From: Thalassospira tepidiphila MCCC 1A03514 | GTDB taxonomy: Bacteria; Pseudomonadota; Alphaproteobacteria; Rhodospirillales; Thalassospiraceae | DNA: 64,000 nucleotides | NCBI RefSeq assembly: GCF_001662875.1 | Contig: NZ_JPVZ01000013.1 | Location: 29,846-93,845 of the forward strand | Direction: 5' to 3' | Shown: one piece after another, positions 42,577 to 51,574 of the stretch | How positions within the stretch are numbered: the first letter of the stretch is position 1 | Layout of the letters: the number at the start of each line of letters is the position of its first letter | Position numbers and translations under genes: made by a program | Notes under the pieces: generated by a model | What the model was told of the DNA's origin: nothing | The model's input: only the letters and a program-made list of their open reading frames with translations | Databases searched by the model: none

Positions 42577-45552
42577 GTGTCTCTTTCCTGGATTTCACAG
42601 GACCTGCCCAAAGCCTTTGACGCCGACCGTGTCACCAATGCACTCGAACGCTGGAACACACTGGCGGGTCGACCGGCGTTTGAAAGCCTGTCAGACAAAA
42701 TTGGCGAGATTGCGTCCGATCCCCAAAAACGTGCGGTTCTTGAGGCGCTTTTTGGCAACAGCCCCTATCTGACCAATCTGTGCCTGCGCGATCCCGATAC
42801 AGTCTGTGACGTGTTTGACAGCGGCCTTGATCAGGCATTTGCCAACGCGCTTGAGCCCGTGAAAGTCAGTGCGAATGCACGCGACCTTGATCAGACGACC
42901 ACCATGGCGACTGTCCGTCACGCCAAACGCCGCGCGGCACTGGTGATCGCGATTGCCGATATCTGCAAGGCCTGGAAACTTGATCAGGTCACATCGGCAA
43001 TCAGCAAAACAGCGGAATACACCCTTGATTTCACCATGGCGCATTGCCTGTCCGCCATGGCGCGCCTGCGCAAATATGACCTTCCCAACCCGGAAAATCC
43101 GCTTGAGGGATCCGGAATCTTTGCCATTGGCATGGGAAAACTCGGCGCCGGGGAGCTGAACTATTCATCCGATATCGACCTGATCTTCCTCTATGATCAG
43201 GATGTGGTGACCTATATCGACCCCGATCGCATTCATCAGGATCTGGTGCGGATGGTGCGCGACATCACCCGGATCATGGAAGAACGCACCGGCGATGGGT
43301 ATGTTTTCCGTACTGATTTGCGCCTGCGTCCGGACCCGGCGTCAACGCCGCCAATCCTTTCGATGATTGCGGCTGAAACATACTATGAAACCGTCGGCCA
43401 AAACTGGGAACGTGCGGCCATGATCAAGGCCCGCATTGTCGGTGGCGACCGCGTTTCGGGCAATGAATTCCTTGAAATCCTGCGACCCTTTGTCTGGCGC
43501 AAGCATCTTGATTTCATTGCCATTCAGGACATTCATTCGATCAAGCGCCAGATCAATGCGCACAAGGGCGGCAGCAAGATCAATATCCCCGGCCACAATA
43601 TCAAGCTTGGCCGTGGCGGCATCCGCGAGATCGAATTTTTTGCCCAGACCCAACAACTGATTTGGGGCGGGCGTGAAATTGCGCTGCGCGGCAAGGCAAC
43701 CTGCGACACCTTGCGCACCCTGACCAAGTTCGGTCAGGTATCCGAGGAAGTTCGCGACGAAATGCTGGCCGCGTATGATTTTCTGCGCACGGTCGAACAC
43801 CGCCTGCAAATGATCAATGATCAGCAAACCCAAACCCTGCCCGATACCGATCAGGGATTATTGGCACTGGCGACCTTCCTTGGCTATGAAACGCTTGATG
43901 CCTTCAAGGCGGACTTGCTGCTTCATCTGCGCAATGTCGAAAACAATTATGCTGAACTGTTTGAAGACGACACGACCCTTGCCGGTGCCAGTGGCAACCT
44001 TGTCTTCACGGGCACCGAAGACGATCCGGAAACCCTGATCAATTTGCGCGAGATGGGCTTTGAAAATGCCGAAAACGTATCGGTCACGGTGCGGGGCTGG
44101 CATCACGGCCGTTACCGGGCAACCCGATCACGCCGGGCGCGTGAAATCCTGACCGAACTGATGCCGACCCTTTTGGCAGCACTTGGTAAAACAACCAACC
44201 CGGACATGGCATTTCGTGCCTTTGACGACTTCCTTAAAGGTCTGCCGGCCGGGGTGCAGTTGTTTTCGCTGTTTACCGCACATCCACAATTGCTTGAACT
44301 ACTCGCCCAGATTGCCGGAACCGCCCCGCGCATGGCGAAATATATCGGGCGTAATGCCGCGGTGCTTGATTATGTTTTGATGTCGGGCTTCCACGAAGAA
44401 CTGCCCGATGCGGATGCGATGCTGGCGGAGCTTGATGCCCGTCTGTCGCGCGAAGACATGGTCGAAGATTGGCTTGATGCCGCGCGGCGATGGGCCAATG
44501 ACCAGAAGTTCCAGATTGATGTGCAAACCATCCAGAACCGTCACACCCCGCATGAAGCAGGCCGTGCATTGGCCGATGTTGCCGACGTTGCCATTCGCGC
44601 ACTGTTCCCGCGAATTGCCGACGATTTTGCCGCCAAACATGGCTCGTTTGCCGATGGCGGGCTTGCGGTGTTTGCACTGGGCAAGCATGGCGGGCAGGAA
44701 CTTTCACCCGGGTCCGACCTTGATATGGTGTTCATCTATGAGGTACCCGAAGATGCCGAAGAGTCCGATGGCGAAAAGCCATTGTCGCCGGGCCACTATT
44801 TCATCCGGCTAAGCCAGCGTTATATCAATGCCCTGTCGGCCCCGACCGCCGAAGGGGTTCTGTTTGAAACCGATCTTCGCCTGCGTCCCAGCGGATCCAA
44901 AGGGCCGCTTGCGACGCATTTCAAAAGTTTCGAGACCTATCAGAACAACGAAGCCTGGACGTGGGAGCACATGGCGCTGACGCGCCTGCGTGCGGTTTAT
45001 GGCCCAAAGGCACTGTGTGACAAGGTATTGGCGACCACCAACGACGTGCTGTGCAAGCAACGCGATCCGGACAAACTGGTGCGCGAAGTCTATGATATGC
45101 GCAACCGGATGGAAGCCGGCAAAGGCGACAACCATCCATGGGCGATCAAGATGCGCCGTGGCGGTTTGGTCGATCTGGAATTCATTGCGCAATATCTGCA
45201 ACTGCGCCATGCCCATGACCACCCGGAGGTCCTGTCACCGACAACCCGCGAGGTTTTCAAAAATCTGGCGACGGTGGGTATCCTTGATGGCGAAGAAGCA
45301 GAGTTTTTGGCCAATTCCGCGTCGTTCTGGCTGGCCTTGCAGGCGATGTTGCGCCTGACGACCGAGGGCCCGTTTGATCCTGAAAAAGCCAGCGAGGATT
45401 TGCAAAAAATGCTGGCAAACGCCGGTAAATGTGATGATTTCGCAAGCCTTCAGGACAAGATGGAAATGACGGCAACCCGCATCAAGGAGATCTATGATCG
45501 CGTGGTTGCAGCCCCCGCGGAAAAGATTGCGCCAACAGATGCGCCGCAATGA
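42577..45552 (+). CDS. glnE: Bifunctional glutamine synthetase adenylyltransferase/adenylyl-removing enzyme GlnE (991 aa)
   Basis: Adds or removes AMP on glutamine synthetase in response to PII and glutamine. Two nucleotidyltransferase domains are present. The N-terminal deadenylylase has GMGKLGAGELNYSSDIDLIF near residues 185-205, and the C-terminal adenylylase has ALGKHGGQELSPGSDLDMVF near 700-720; each has the G-x(9)-D-x-D metal site. Between them is the helical regulatory region (GRGGIREIEFFAQTQQLIWGG). I choose GTG at 42577 because AAGGAA lies about 9 bases upstream and the family start SLSWISQDLPKAF follows; the frame is open to 42529. Divergent from the YhdP-like gene. Confidence 0.95.
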   Translation: MSLSWISQDLPKAFDADRVTNALERWNTLAGRPAFESLSDKIGEIASDPQKRAVLEALFGNSPYLTNLCLRDPDTVCDVFDSGLDQAFANALEPVKVSANARDLDQTTTMATVRHAKRRAALVIAIADICKAWKLDQVTSAISKTAEYTLDFTMAHCLSAMARLRKYDLPNPENPLEGSGIFAIGMGKLGAGELNYSSDIDLIFLYDQDVVTYIDPDRIHQDLVRMVRDITRIMEERTGDGYVFRTDLRLRPDPASTPPILSMIAAETYYETVGQNWERAAMIKARIVGGDRVSGNEFLEILRPFVWRKHLDFIAIQDIHSIKRQINAHKGGSKINIPGHNIKLGRGGIREIEFFAQTQQLIWGGREIALRGKATCDTLRTLTKFGQVSEEVRDEMLAAYDFLRTVEHRLQMINDQQTQTLPDTDQGLLALATFLGYETLDAFKADLLLHLRNVENNYAELFEDDTTLAGASGNLVFTGTEDDPETLINLREMGFENAENVSVTVRGWHHGRYRATRSRRAREILTELMPTLLAALGKTTNPDMAFRAFDDFLKGLPAGVQLFSLFTAHPQLLELLAQIAGTAPRMAKYIGRNAAVLDYVLMSGFHEELPDADAMLAELDARLSREDMVEDWLDAARRWANDQKFQIDVQTIQNRHTPHEAGRALADVADVAIRALFPRIADDFAAKHGSFADGGLAVFALGKHGGQELSPGSDLDMVFIYEVPEDAEESDGEKPLSPGHYFIRLSQRYINALSAPTAEGVLFETDLRLRPSGSKGPLATHFKSFETYQNNEAWTWEHMALTRLRAVYGPKALCDKVLATTNDVLCKQRDPDKLVREVYDMRNRMEAGKGDNHPWAIKMRRGGLVDLEFIAQYLQLRHAHDHPEVLSPTTREVFKNLATVGILDGEEAEFLANSASFWLALQAMLRLTTEGPFDPEKASEDLQKMLANAGKCDDFASLQDKMEMTATRIKEIYDRVVAAPAEKIAPTDAPQ

Positions 45553-45641
45553 TCCAAGCCCCCTTGCCATCCTTATAAGGCTTTGTATTTTCACGGTTGC
45601 AACATGCCGCTATGCGGTCCCAAAAGATTAAAGGATAGACC

Positions 45642-46106
45642 ATGACAGTTGATGTTGGTGACAAGGCCCCGGATTTCGAACTGCCAACCGATGGCAATGG
45701 CAGGGTGAAACTGTCGGATCTGGCAGGCAAACCGGTGGTGATCTATTTCTATCCCAAGGACATGACGCCGGGTTGCACGACCGAGTCCTGCGAATTCCGC
45801 GATGCCGAACCTGATTTCAGCGCTGTCGATGCGCAGATCATCGGCATTTCCAAGGACAGTGCGGACCGGCACGACAAATTCAAGGCCAAGCATGACCTGA
45901 ACTTCATTCTCGCCTCTGACGAGAACGGCACCACGTGCGAAGATTACGGTGTTTGGAAAGAAAAAAGCATGTATGGCAAAAAGTTCATGGGTATCGAGCG
46001 GTCGACCTTTGTCATTGATGGCAAGGGCGTCATTCGCAATGCCTGGCGTAAGGTAAAGGTCAAAGGCCACGTTGCCGAGGTTCTTGAGGCCGTCAAAGCC
46101 CTTTGA
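45642..46106 (+). CDS. bcp: Thioredoxin-dependent peroxiredoxin Bcp (154 aa)
   Basis: Reduces peroxides with electrons from thioredoxin. The active-site segment YFYPKDMTPGCTTESCEFRD holds peroxidatic Cys45 and the resolving Cys50, the classic PrxQ/BCP pair. SKDSADRHDKFKAKHDLNF and GIERSTFVIDGKGVI are also typical. AAGGATAGACC precedes ATG 45642. The gap to glnE is 89 bp and a terminator follows. Cytoplasmic. Confidence 0.95.
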   Translation: MTVDVGDKAPDFELPTDGNGRVKLSDLAGKPVVIYFYPKDMTPGCTTESCEFRDAEPDFSAVDAQIIGISKDSADRHDKFKAKHDLNFILASDENGTTCEDYGVWKEKSMYGKKFMGIERSTFVIDGKGVIRNAWRKVKVKGHVAEVLEAVKAL

Positions 46107-46126
46107 ATTCAGATTTTTCTCGTATC

Positions 46127-46163
46127 AAGGCCCGGCGAAAACTTGCCGGGCCTTTGTTTTTTT
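46127..46163 (+). terminator. Terminator after bcp
   Basis: AAGGCCCGGC (46127-46136) pairs with GCCGGGCCTT (46145-46154), 8-base loop, then TGTTTTTTTT. Confidence 0.85.
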
Positions 46164-46332
46164 GGCGGTAAAATCGTTTTCTTTCAGACGGCTGGCCGTA
46201 TTGCGTTTTGCTGATTTTGTTGCCATCCCTTGTTTGTCGGGCTAACAATTCGGATATGGGAGTGATGGGTGAGGTCTAATTCTCACCTGTTCGATGAAAA
46301 CTCACCGGCATGCCGGCAAAGCGGGTAATCAA

Positions 46333-47103
46333 ATGAATAACAATGTTGTTGATCTCGACGATCAAATGCTGGCGGATTTTCGCGACGAAGCACATGACAT
46401 CATCAATTCGATTGACGTTCATCTGCAAAACGCACGCGGCAAAAAAGATCCCGCCCATCTGACCGCCATCCAGCGCGAAATATTCAATCTGCGATACAAG
46501 GGCAAGTCAGTATCAGCGCCGCTGATCAACCTGACGAGCCATCGTCTTGCCGATTACGTCACGACCTGCAAGGAACTGAACGAAGGCGCGATTGAAGATA
46601 TCCAGGCCTTTGTTGATAAAATTCAGTCCCTGCTTGATGGTGACATGACGGCTGGCGGGACCGACACCGCCGAATTCGTGCGCGAACTGCCGTCCAAACG
46701 GACCCCTGATATTGACCCGGCATGGCTGAAGCAGGCCAATGTCGAAGCCTTGCTGGTCATTCCGCAACGCTCCCTGGCAACCATTCTGGAACGCGAACTG
46801 GCCGCTTGTGGTTATCGCAGTTCGGTCACCCAAACCTCGTTCGAGGCGATCGAACTTGCCGTGCGCACCCGCCCGGATTTCATCATTGTCGCCAAGACCA
46901 TTGATGAACTGACCGGTGTTGATCTGGCCAATGCTCTGCAGGCGATGCCGAAAACGCGCGGCATTCCGACCGCGGTTCTGACCTCGGATGCGCCGAACCA
47001 TCCGTCGCTTCAGGATCTGCCGTGCCGGACCGCGATCATCCGCAAGGGCAATGCCTTTGGCGAGGATCTGGCAGAGGCACTGGCGCGCTTTAACATTACC
47101 TGA
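46333..47103 (+). CDS. HPt-like plus receiver-like protein with degenerate phosphosites (256 aa)
   Basis: The N-terminal ~110 residues look like a four-helix histidine phosphotransfer domain (LDDQMLADFRDEAHDIINSI, then REIFNLRYKGKSVSAPLINL), but the H-x-x-K-G phosphosite reads L53-R-Y-K-G. The C-terminal ~120 residues have the beta-alpha order of a CheY-type receiver (ALLVIPQRSLATILERELAA, then TRPDFIIVAKTIDEL and GIPTAVLTSDAP). Here the phosphoryl Asp position is Ala187 and the acidic N-terminal pair is absent. Phosphotransfer chemistry is therefore unlikely, and an adaptor or scaffold role in signalling is inferred. ATG 46333 is preferred; ATG 46294 is possible. Confidence 0.6.
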   Translation: MNNNVVDLDDQMLADFRDEAHDIINSIDVHLQNARGKKDPAHLTAIQREIFNLRYKGKSVSAPLINLTSHRLADYVTTCKELNEGAIEDIQAFVDKIQSLLDGDMTAGGTDTAEFVRELPSKRTPDIDPAWLKQANVEALLVIPQRSLATILERELAACGYRSSVTQTSFEAIELAVRTRPDFIIVAKTIDELTGVDLANALQAMPKTRGIPTAVLTSDAPNHPSLQDLPCRTAIIRKGNAFGEDLAEALARFNIT

Positions 47104-47126
47104 TTGCGCATACGCCAAACGATTTC

Positions 47127-47168
47127 AAAGGGTGGTCCCAACCTTGATGGCGGGCCGCCCTTTTTGTT
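47127..47168 (+). terminator. Terminator after the HPt-receiver-like gene
   Basis: AAAGGGTGGTCC (47127-47138) pairs with GGGCCGCCCTTT (47152-47163) using two wobble pairs, then TTGTTT. Confidence 0.7.
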
Positions 47169-47241
47169 TGCCAATTGACCCGATGGCCGCCAAGTGGCAG
47201 ACAAAGCGCACGTGAACCTTAATCCCACACCTCGGACGATC

Positions 47242-48069
47242 ATGACCAAACTGACCCTTGCTGATGCTGCCAAACGTGCCCTTCTGACCGGAGACGCCAC
47301 AGAGAAGGCCGACGTCACTGCCGAAATGGCGGCGATGTGGCGCAATGGCGAGATCACTGAAGTGGGATCAACTGATCTGCCCGATCGTCCCGGTCGCCCG
47401 GCAAAGCCGGAATTGCTGCCGCCCAACAAGATGCCCAAACGCAAGAAAGGCAGCGTTCAGGGCCGTATTGGCCTTTTGCATGCGCTGGCCCATATCGAAC
47501 TCAACGCCATCGATCTGGCATGGGATCTGTGTGTGCGCTTTCCCGAGGCAGACATGCCGCGTGATTTTCACGATGCCTGGGTTCAGGTCGCCGATGACGA
47601 AGCCCGCCATTTCAAAATGATCAACAGACGCCTTGGGGAACTGGGCGCTGTCTATGGCGATCTGCCCGCCCATGACGGGCTTTGGCAGACATCGATGGAT
47701 ACGGCCTATGACATTCTGCCGCGTCTGGCGGTCGTGCCGATGGTATTTGAGGCGCGCGGCCTTGATGCCACGCCGCCAACCATTGAACGGCTTCTGGCGC
47801 ATGGGGATACGGAAAGTGCCCGTATCCTTAAAATCATCGCACATGATGAAATCGCCCATGTCGCCGCGGGCCGGAAATATTACGAGCATGTCTGTGACCA
47901 GCGTGGCCTGCCCTACTACACCACGTGGCATGATATGCTGCGCAAACATTTCCGGGGGCCTCTTAAGCCGCCGTTTAATGACGAAGCGCGCTATGAAGCA
48001 GGCATGCCGCCGGACTATTATCAGGACTATGTCCTTGAATTGCCTGACATTGATGGTGATGGCGAATAA
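47242..48069 (+). CDS. DUF455 ferritin-like domain protein (275 aa)
   Basis: Helical protein of the DUF455 group in the ferritin-like superfamily. Probable di-metal ligands are seen in LLHALAHIELNAIDLAWDLC, VADDEARHFKMINRRL and KIIAHDEIAHVAAGRKYYE: three helices each with Glu and nearby His, as in rubrerythrin-like sites. The end of the protein (PLKPPFNDEARYEAGMPPDYY) is conserved in the group. Biochemical role unknown; some relatives are linked to tRNA hydroxylase-like chemistry. ATG at 47242 (MTKLTLADAAKRAL) is chosen; a GTG at 47194 in frame has no ribosome site. Confidence 0.82.
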   Translation: MTKLTLADAAKRALLTGDATEKADVTAEMAAMWRNGEITEVGSTDLPDRPGRPAKPELLPPNKMPKRKKGSVQGRIGLLHALAHIELNAIDLAWDLCVRFPEADMPRDFHDAWVQVADDEARHFKMINRRLGELGAVYGDLPAHDGLWQTSMDTAYDILPRLAVVPMVFEARGLDATPPTIERLLAHGDTESARILKIIAHDEIAHVAAGRKYYEHVCDQRGLPYYTTWHDMLRKHFRGPLKPPFNDEARYEAGMPPDYYQDYVLELPDIDGDGE

Positions 48070-48208
48070 GGCCATTGCGCGCCTGATAAGAATTCATCAA
48101 AAAATTGATACACCTCATGGTGGTGCAAACTGAAATCAACGACACTCCCCTTCGCGATATTTGAAGAAAAGACGTTCTTTTCCGTATCATCAGCAAGGAG
48201 ATGTCACC

Positions 48209-49231
48209 ATGCCCTCCACCATGAAAGCCGCCGTCGTAAGGGCGTTTGGCAAGCCGCTGTCGATTGAAGAAGTCACCGTGCCCAAGGTCACGCCGGGAAA
48301 AATCCTGGTCAAGATCGAAGCATCCGGTGTCTGCCATACCGACCTTCACGCGGCCGAAGGCGACTGGCCGGTCAAACCGAACCCGCCCTTCATTCCGGGC
48401 CACGAGGGTGTCGGCATTGTTGCCGAAGTGGGCGAAGGTGTGACATCCGTCAAGGAAGGCGACCGTGTTGGTGTGCCGTGGCTGCATTCAGCCTGCGGGC
48501 ATTGCCATCACTGCGTTACCGGCTGGGAAACACTTTGCGGCGAACAGCTTAATACTGGCTATTCAGTTAATGGCGGCTTTGCCGAATATGTCCTGGCCGA
48601 TCCGAACTATGTTGGCCACCTGCCCGATCCGCTTGAATTTGGCAATGCAGCCCCGGTGCTTTGTGCCGGTGTCACGGTCTATAAGGGATTGAAGGAAACC
48701 GAATGCAAGCCGGGCGAAACGGTGGTGATTTCCGGGGTCGGCGGGCTTGGCCATATGGCGGTTCAATACGCCAAGGCGATGGGCATGAAAGTTATCGCTG
48801 TTGACATTGCCGACGAGAAACTTCAGCTCGCCAAAGACCTTGGTGCGGACTGGACGTTGAATGCGGCGGAGACCGACGTTGTTTCCGAAGTGCAAAAACA
48901 GATGGGCGGTGCCAATGGCGTACTTGTCACCGCCGTGTCGCGCGCTGCCTTCAAACAGGGTGTAGGCATGCTGGGCCGTGGCGGGACCATGGCGCTTTGC
49001 GGCTTGCCCCCGGGAACGTTCGAACTTGATATTTTCGATACGGTCCTGTCACGCAAGACCATCCGTGGATCGATTGTCGGCACCCGTGCCGACCTTCAGG
49101 AAGCGCTTGATTTCGCGGGCGATGGCAAAGTGCATTCCCACTTCACGACCGAGCCGATGGAAAACATCAACTCGATCTTTGATCGCATGCGCGATGGCAA
49201 GATCGATGGCCGTATTGTCATGTCGATCTGA
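48209..49231 (+). CDS. Zinc-dependent alcohol dehydrogenase, AdhP/AdhA type (340 aa)
   Basis: Medium-chain dehydrogenase oxidising alcohols with NAD+. The catalytic zinc site is SGVCHTDLHAAEGDW and GHEGVGIVAEVG. The structural zinc cysteines are in SACGHCHHCVTGWETLCGEQ, and the NAD-binding turn is VISGVGGLGHMAVQYAKAMG near residue 175. This pattern is the ethanol-preferring propanol/alcohol dehydrogenase group. ATG 48209 has AGGAG about 8 bases upstream; the frame is open to 48161. Single-gene unit with its own terminator. Confidence 0.93.
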   Translation: MPSTMKAAVVRAFGKPLSIEEVTVPKVTPGKILVKIEASGVCHTDLHAAEGDWPVKPNPPFIPGHEGVGIVAEVGEGVTSVKEGDRVGVPWLHSACGHCHHCVTGWETLCGEQLNTGYSVNGGFAEYVLADPNYVGHLPDPLEFGNAAPVLCAGVTVYKGLKETECKPGETVVISGVGGLGHMAVQYAKAMGMKVIAVDIADEKLQLAKDLGADWTLNAAETDVVSEVQKQMGGANGVLVTAVSRAAFKQGVGMLGRGGTMALCGLPPGTFELDIFDTVLSRKTIRGSIVGTRADLQEALDFAGDGKVHSHFTTEPMENINSIFDRMRDGKIDGRIVMSI

Positions 49232-49256
49232 TCGAACGAGACATCACGCCAAAGTT

Positions 49257-49286
49257 AAAAAGGCTGCCATCCGGCAGCCTTTTTTT
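49257..49286. terminator. Terminator between adh and ogt
   Basis: AAAAAGGCTGCC (49257-49268) pairs with GGCAGCCTTTTT (49273-49284), ATCC loop, T-run to 49286. Suits both convergent units. Confidence 0.87.
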
Positions 49287-49290
49287 GGTC

Positions 49291-49812
49291 TCAAGCCGCC
49301 TTGGCCAGCATGGCGGCTTCATGATCGAGCAGCCATTTCTTGCGATCAAGCCCACCGGCATAACCTGTCAATGTGCCGTTCGATCCGATCACCCGATGGC
49401 ACGGCACAATGATCGATACCGGGTTCAACGCATTGGCCCGCGCCACCGCCCGAACCGCCTTGGGGTTGCCTAACTGATCAGCAAGCCCGGCGTATGAAAT
49501 GCTTTTCCCGCTTGGGATATTGACCAAGGCATCCCACACCGATTTCTGAAACGCCGTCCCGACCATGTTGACCGCATCAATCGGCAACACGCCGACGGTT
49601 CCGGCGAAATAACCATCCAGCCAGTCAGTGATCGGGTCTGGTGCCGCGCCGCCCTCCGTCCATTCAAGATTCTTGAACCGTCGTGTTTGAATGGTTTTCA
49701 GGCGATCATCATTGTCTTCGAAATCAAGATGCACCAGCTTACCGTCAATTGAGGCGAGCGACAGTTTCCCGATCGGGCTGGCATAACGCACGACGTTGAT
49801 TTGGGTGGACAT
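49291..49812 (-). CDS. ogt: Methylated-DNA--protein-cysteine methyltransferase Ogt (173 aa)
   Basis: Suicide repair protein that moves the methyl group of O6-methylguanine (and O4-methylthymine) to its own Cys. The active site is NPVSIIVPCHRVIGSNGTLT, with the DNA-binding helix SYAGLADQLGNPKAVRAVARA just before. The N-terminal ~80 residues are the usual ribonuclease-H-like domain. ATG 49812 is about 7 bases from GGAG; an in-frame ATG at 49818 is too close. The stop of the Ada-AlkA gene (49815) lies between these, so the two genes abut and are coupled. Confidence 0.94.
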   Translation of the reverse strand: MSTQINVVRYASPIGKLSLASIDGKLVHLDFEDNDDRLKTIQTRRFKNLEWTEGGAAPDPITDWLDGYFAGTVGVLPIDAVNMVGTAFQKSVWDALVNIPSGKSISYAGLADQLGNPKAVRAVARANALNPVSIIVPCHRVIGSNGTLTGYAGGLDRKKWLLDHEAAMLAKAA

Positions 49813-49814
49813 GG

Positions 49815-51302
49815 TCATTCTCCTTCCAATGCGGACCAAAGATATTGCGCGGCATATGCCCGCCATGGCCGCCAGTTTTCCGAAATGCTTTCCAGTGCCT
49901 TGGCCTTGTCCGGACCACCGCCCATATTTGACGCCTTAAGGATGCCAAGATCGGCCGCCGGAAAGGCATCCGGGTCCCCAAGGCCACGCAGGCCAAAATA
50001 GTTTAATGTCCATGGGCCGATGCCCTTGATCGCGGTCATGGCGGCAATCAGCTCATCCCCGGACATCTGATCACAATCCGGTCTGGCAAACAGATCAATC
50101 ACATCGGCAAGGGTCTGCGCCCGGCGCGTGGTCAAACCAATCGGGATCAGTTCCTGCCCGATCAGACTTTGGGGTGACGGGAAGACATGCGTGATCCCCG
50201 TCCCAGTGATCAGATCATCGGGCAAGACATCGCCAAACCGGGCCACAAGTCGCCAGGCCAAGGTACGTGCCGCCGCGACCGAAACCTGTTGGCCCAAAAC
50301 GGCCCGAAGGGCGAGTTCAAACCGATCCCAGCATCCAGGCACGCGCAGACCGGGTCGTTTTTGCACCAACGGCGCCAGCAAGGCATCGTCGGAAAACTGT
50401 GCTGTGATGGACGGCACATCGGCATCAAGATCAAAAAGTCTGCGCACCCTTGCACCGATTTCAAGCACCGCCTCCCGGGCCGGACCACGGAGGATGACAT
50501 CCACGCCGGCTTGGTCGGCGCTGAAATGACAGATCATCAAGCCGAGCTTGCCATCAATTTTGAAACCGCGCGCATAGGTGCGTTCACGGACGGTTTCCAA
50601 GCCCGGAATGGCACGTGCGCGGAAAAAGCTCAGAAGATATTCGGCATCAAAGGGTTGTCGGGCACGCAGACGTAAAATCAAATCATCATTGCGCGCAGCA
50701 AACGGATCATCCGAGCCCAGTTTTTCCGGGCTCACAGTTTCGACACCGCGGCGAAAGGCTGTTGGGGCCTGCCCATAGGCCTGTTTCATCGCATCGTTAA
50801 AGCGACGCAAACTCCCAAAGCCAGCAATGTCGGCGATTTCGGTCATGGTCAGGTTGCTATCGACAATCAACTGCCGTGCCCGCAACAGACGGCGTGCCTT
50901 GGCGTGTTCTTGCGGCGTGACACCTGTATGTTCCTTGAATATGCGCCGCAAATGCCGGTCCCCGACACCAAGCCGGTCTGCCAGACCAGCGATTGATCCG
51001 TCTTCAAGCACGCCCTGATCAATCAGGCGTACAGCACGGGCGACCGTCGCATGCACACCGGCACTTGCCGGGCTGCCCGGTGCGGCTTCGGGGCGGCAGC
51101 GCAGGCATGGTCGAAATCCATGGGCAATTGCGGCCTCGGCACTGGGATAGAATTCGACATTGTCGCGCTTGGGCGTGACCGCCGGGCAAATCGGGCGACA
51201 GAAAATCCCGGTCGTCCGTACAGCGGTATAAAACCGCCCGTCAAACCGACGGTCCCGGGTTTTGAGTGCCTGATAGCAAATATCGTTATTGAGCTGTTCC
51301 AT
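49815..51302 (-). CDS. Ada-type sensor fused to AlkA 3-methyladenine DNA glycosylase (495 aa)
   Basis: Three modules in order. The Ada zinc-binding domain (residues 10-75) has the four ligands Cys35, Cys39, Cys66 and Cys69; the Cys35 equivalent accepts methyl from phosphotriesters and switches Ada on. An AraC-type HTH (about 85-185) contains IAGLADRLGVGDRHLRRIFKEHTGVTP. An AlkA part (about 205-490) has an N-terminal TBP-like domain, then LRAVLGQQVSVAAART and the HhH-GPD motif AIKGIGPWTLNYFGLRGLGDPDAFPAAD with the catalytic Asp. It should both sense alkylation and excise 3-methyladenine. First gene of the operon with ogt. ATG 51302. Confidence 0.93.
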   Translation of the reverse strand: MEQLNNDICYQALKTRDRRFDGRFYTAVRTTGIFCRPICPAVTPKRDNVEFYPSAEAAIAHGFRPCLRCRPEAAPGSPASAGVHATVARAVRLIDQGVLEDGSIAGLADRLGVGDRHLRRIFKEHTGVTPQEHAKARRLLRARQLIVDSNLTMTEIADIAGFGSLRRFNDAMKQAYGQAPTAFRRGVETVSPEKLGSDDPFAARNDDLILRLRARQPFDAEYLLSFFRARAIPGLETVRERTYARGFKIDGKLGLMICHFSADQAGVDVILRGPAREAVLEIGARVRRLFDLDADVPSITAQFSDDALLAPLVQKRPGLRVPGCWDRFELALRAVLGQQVSVAAARTLAWRLVARFGDVLPDDLITGTGITHVFPSPQSLIGQELIPIGLTTRRAQTLADVIDLFARPDCDQMSGDELIAAMTAIKGIGPWTLNYFGLRGLGDPDAFPAADLGILKASNMGGGPDKAKALESISENWRPWRAYAAQYLWSALEGE

Positions 51303-51574
51303 ACCGCGCAGTTTAGCAGAACTGCACGATAAAACTCGCCAGATTCGGACTCAGACGTTTTAAAACCTTTTTGAGAATATAATTAATCACACTTCAACTT
51401 TTGCGTTTAATGATTAAATACTCAAGAAGCAAGTATTGTCCCCAAATGGGGATATTTTCGCGTCGTCAAAAAAGCGAATAAAGAAACCCGCGGCACATTT
51501 TGTTGCTTTTAAACCACGGGTGCAAGCCGATCAGAACTCTGGAACAGGGCAACGGCAATGCGAGAGGAAATGTC

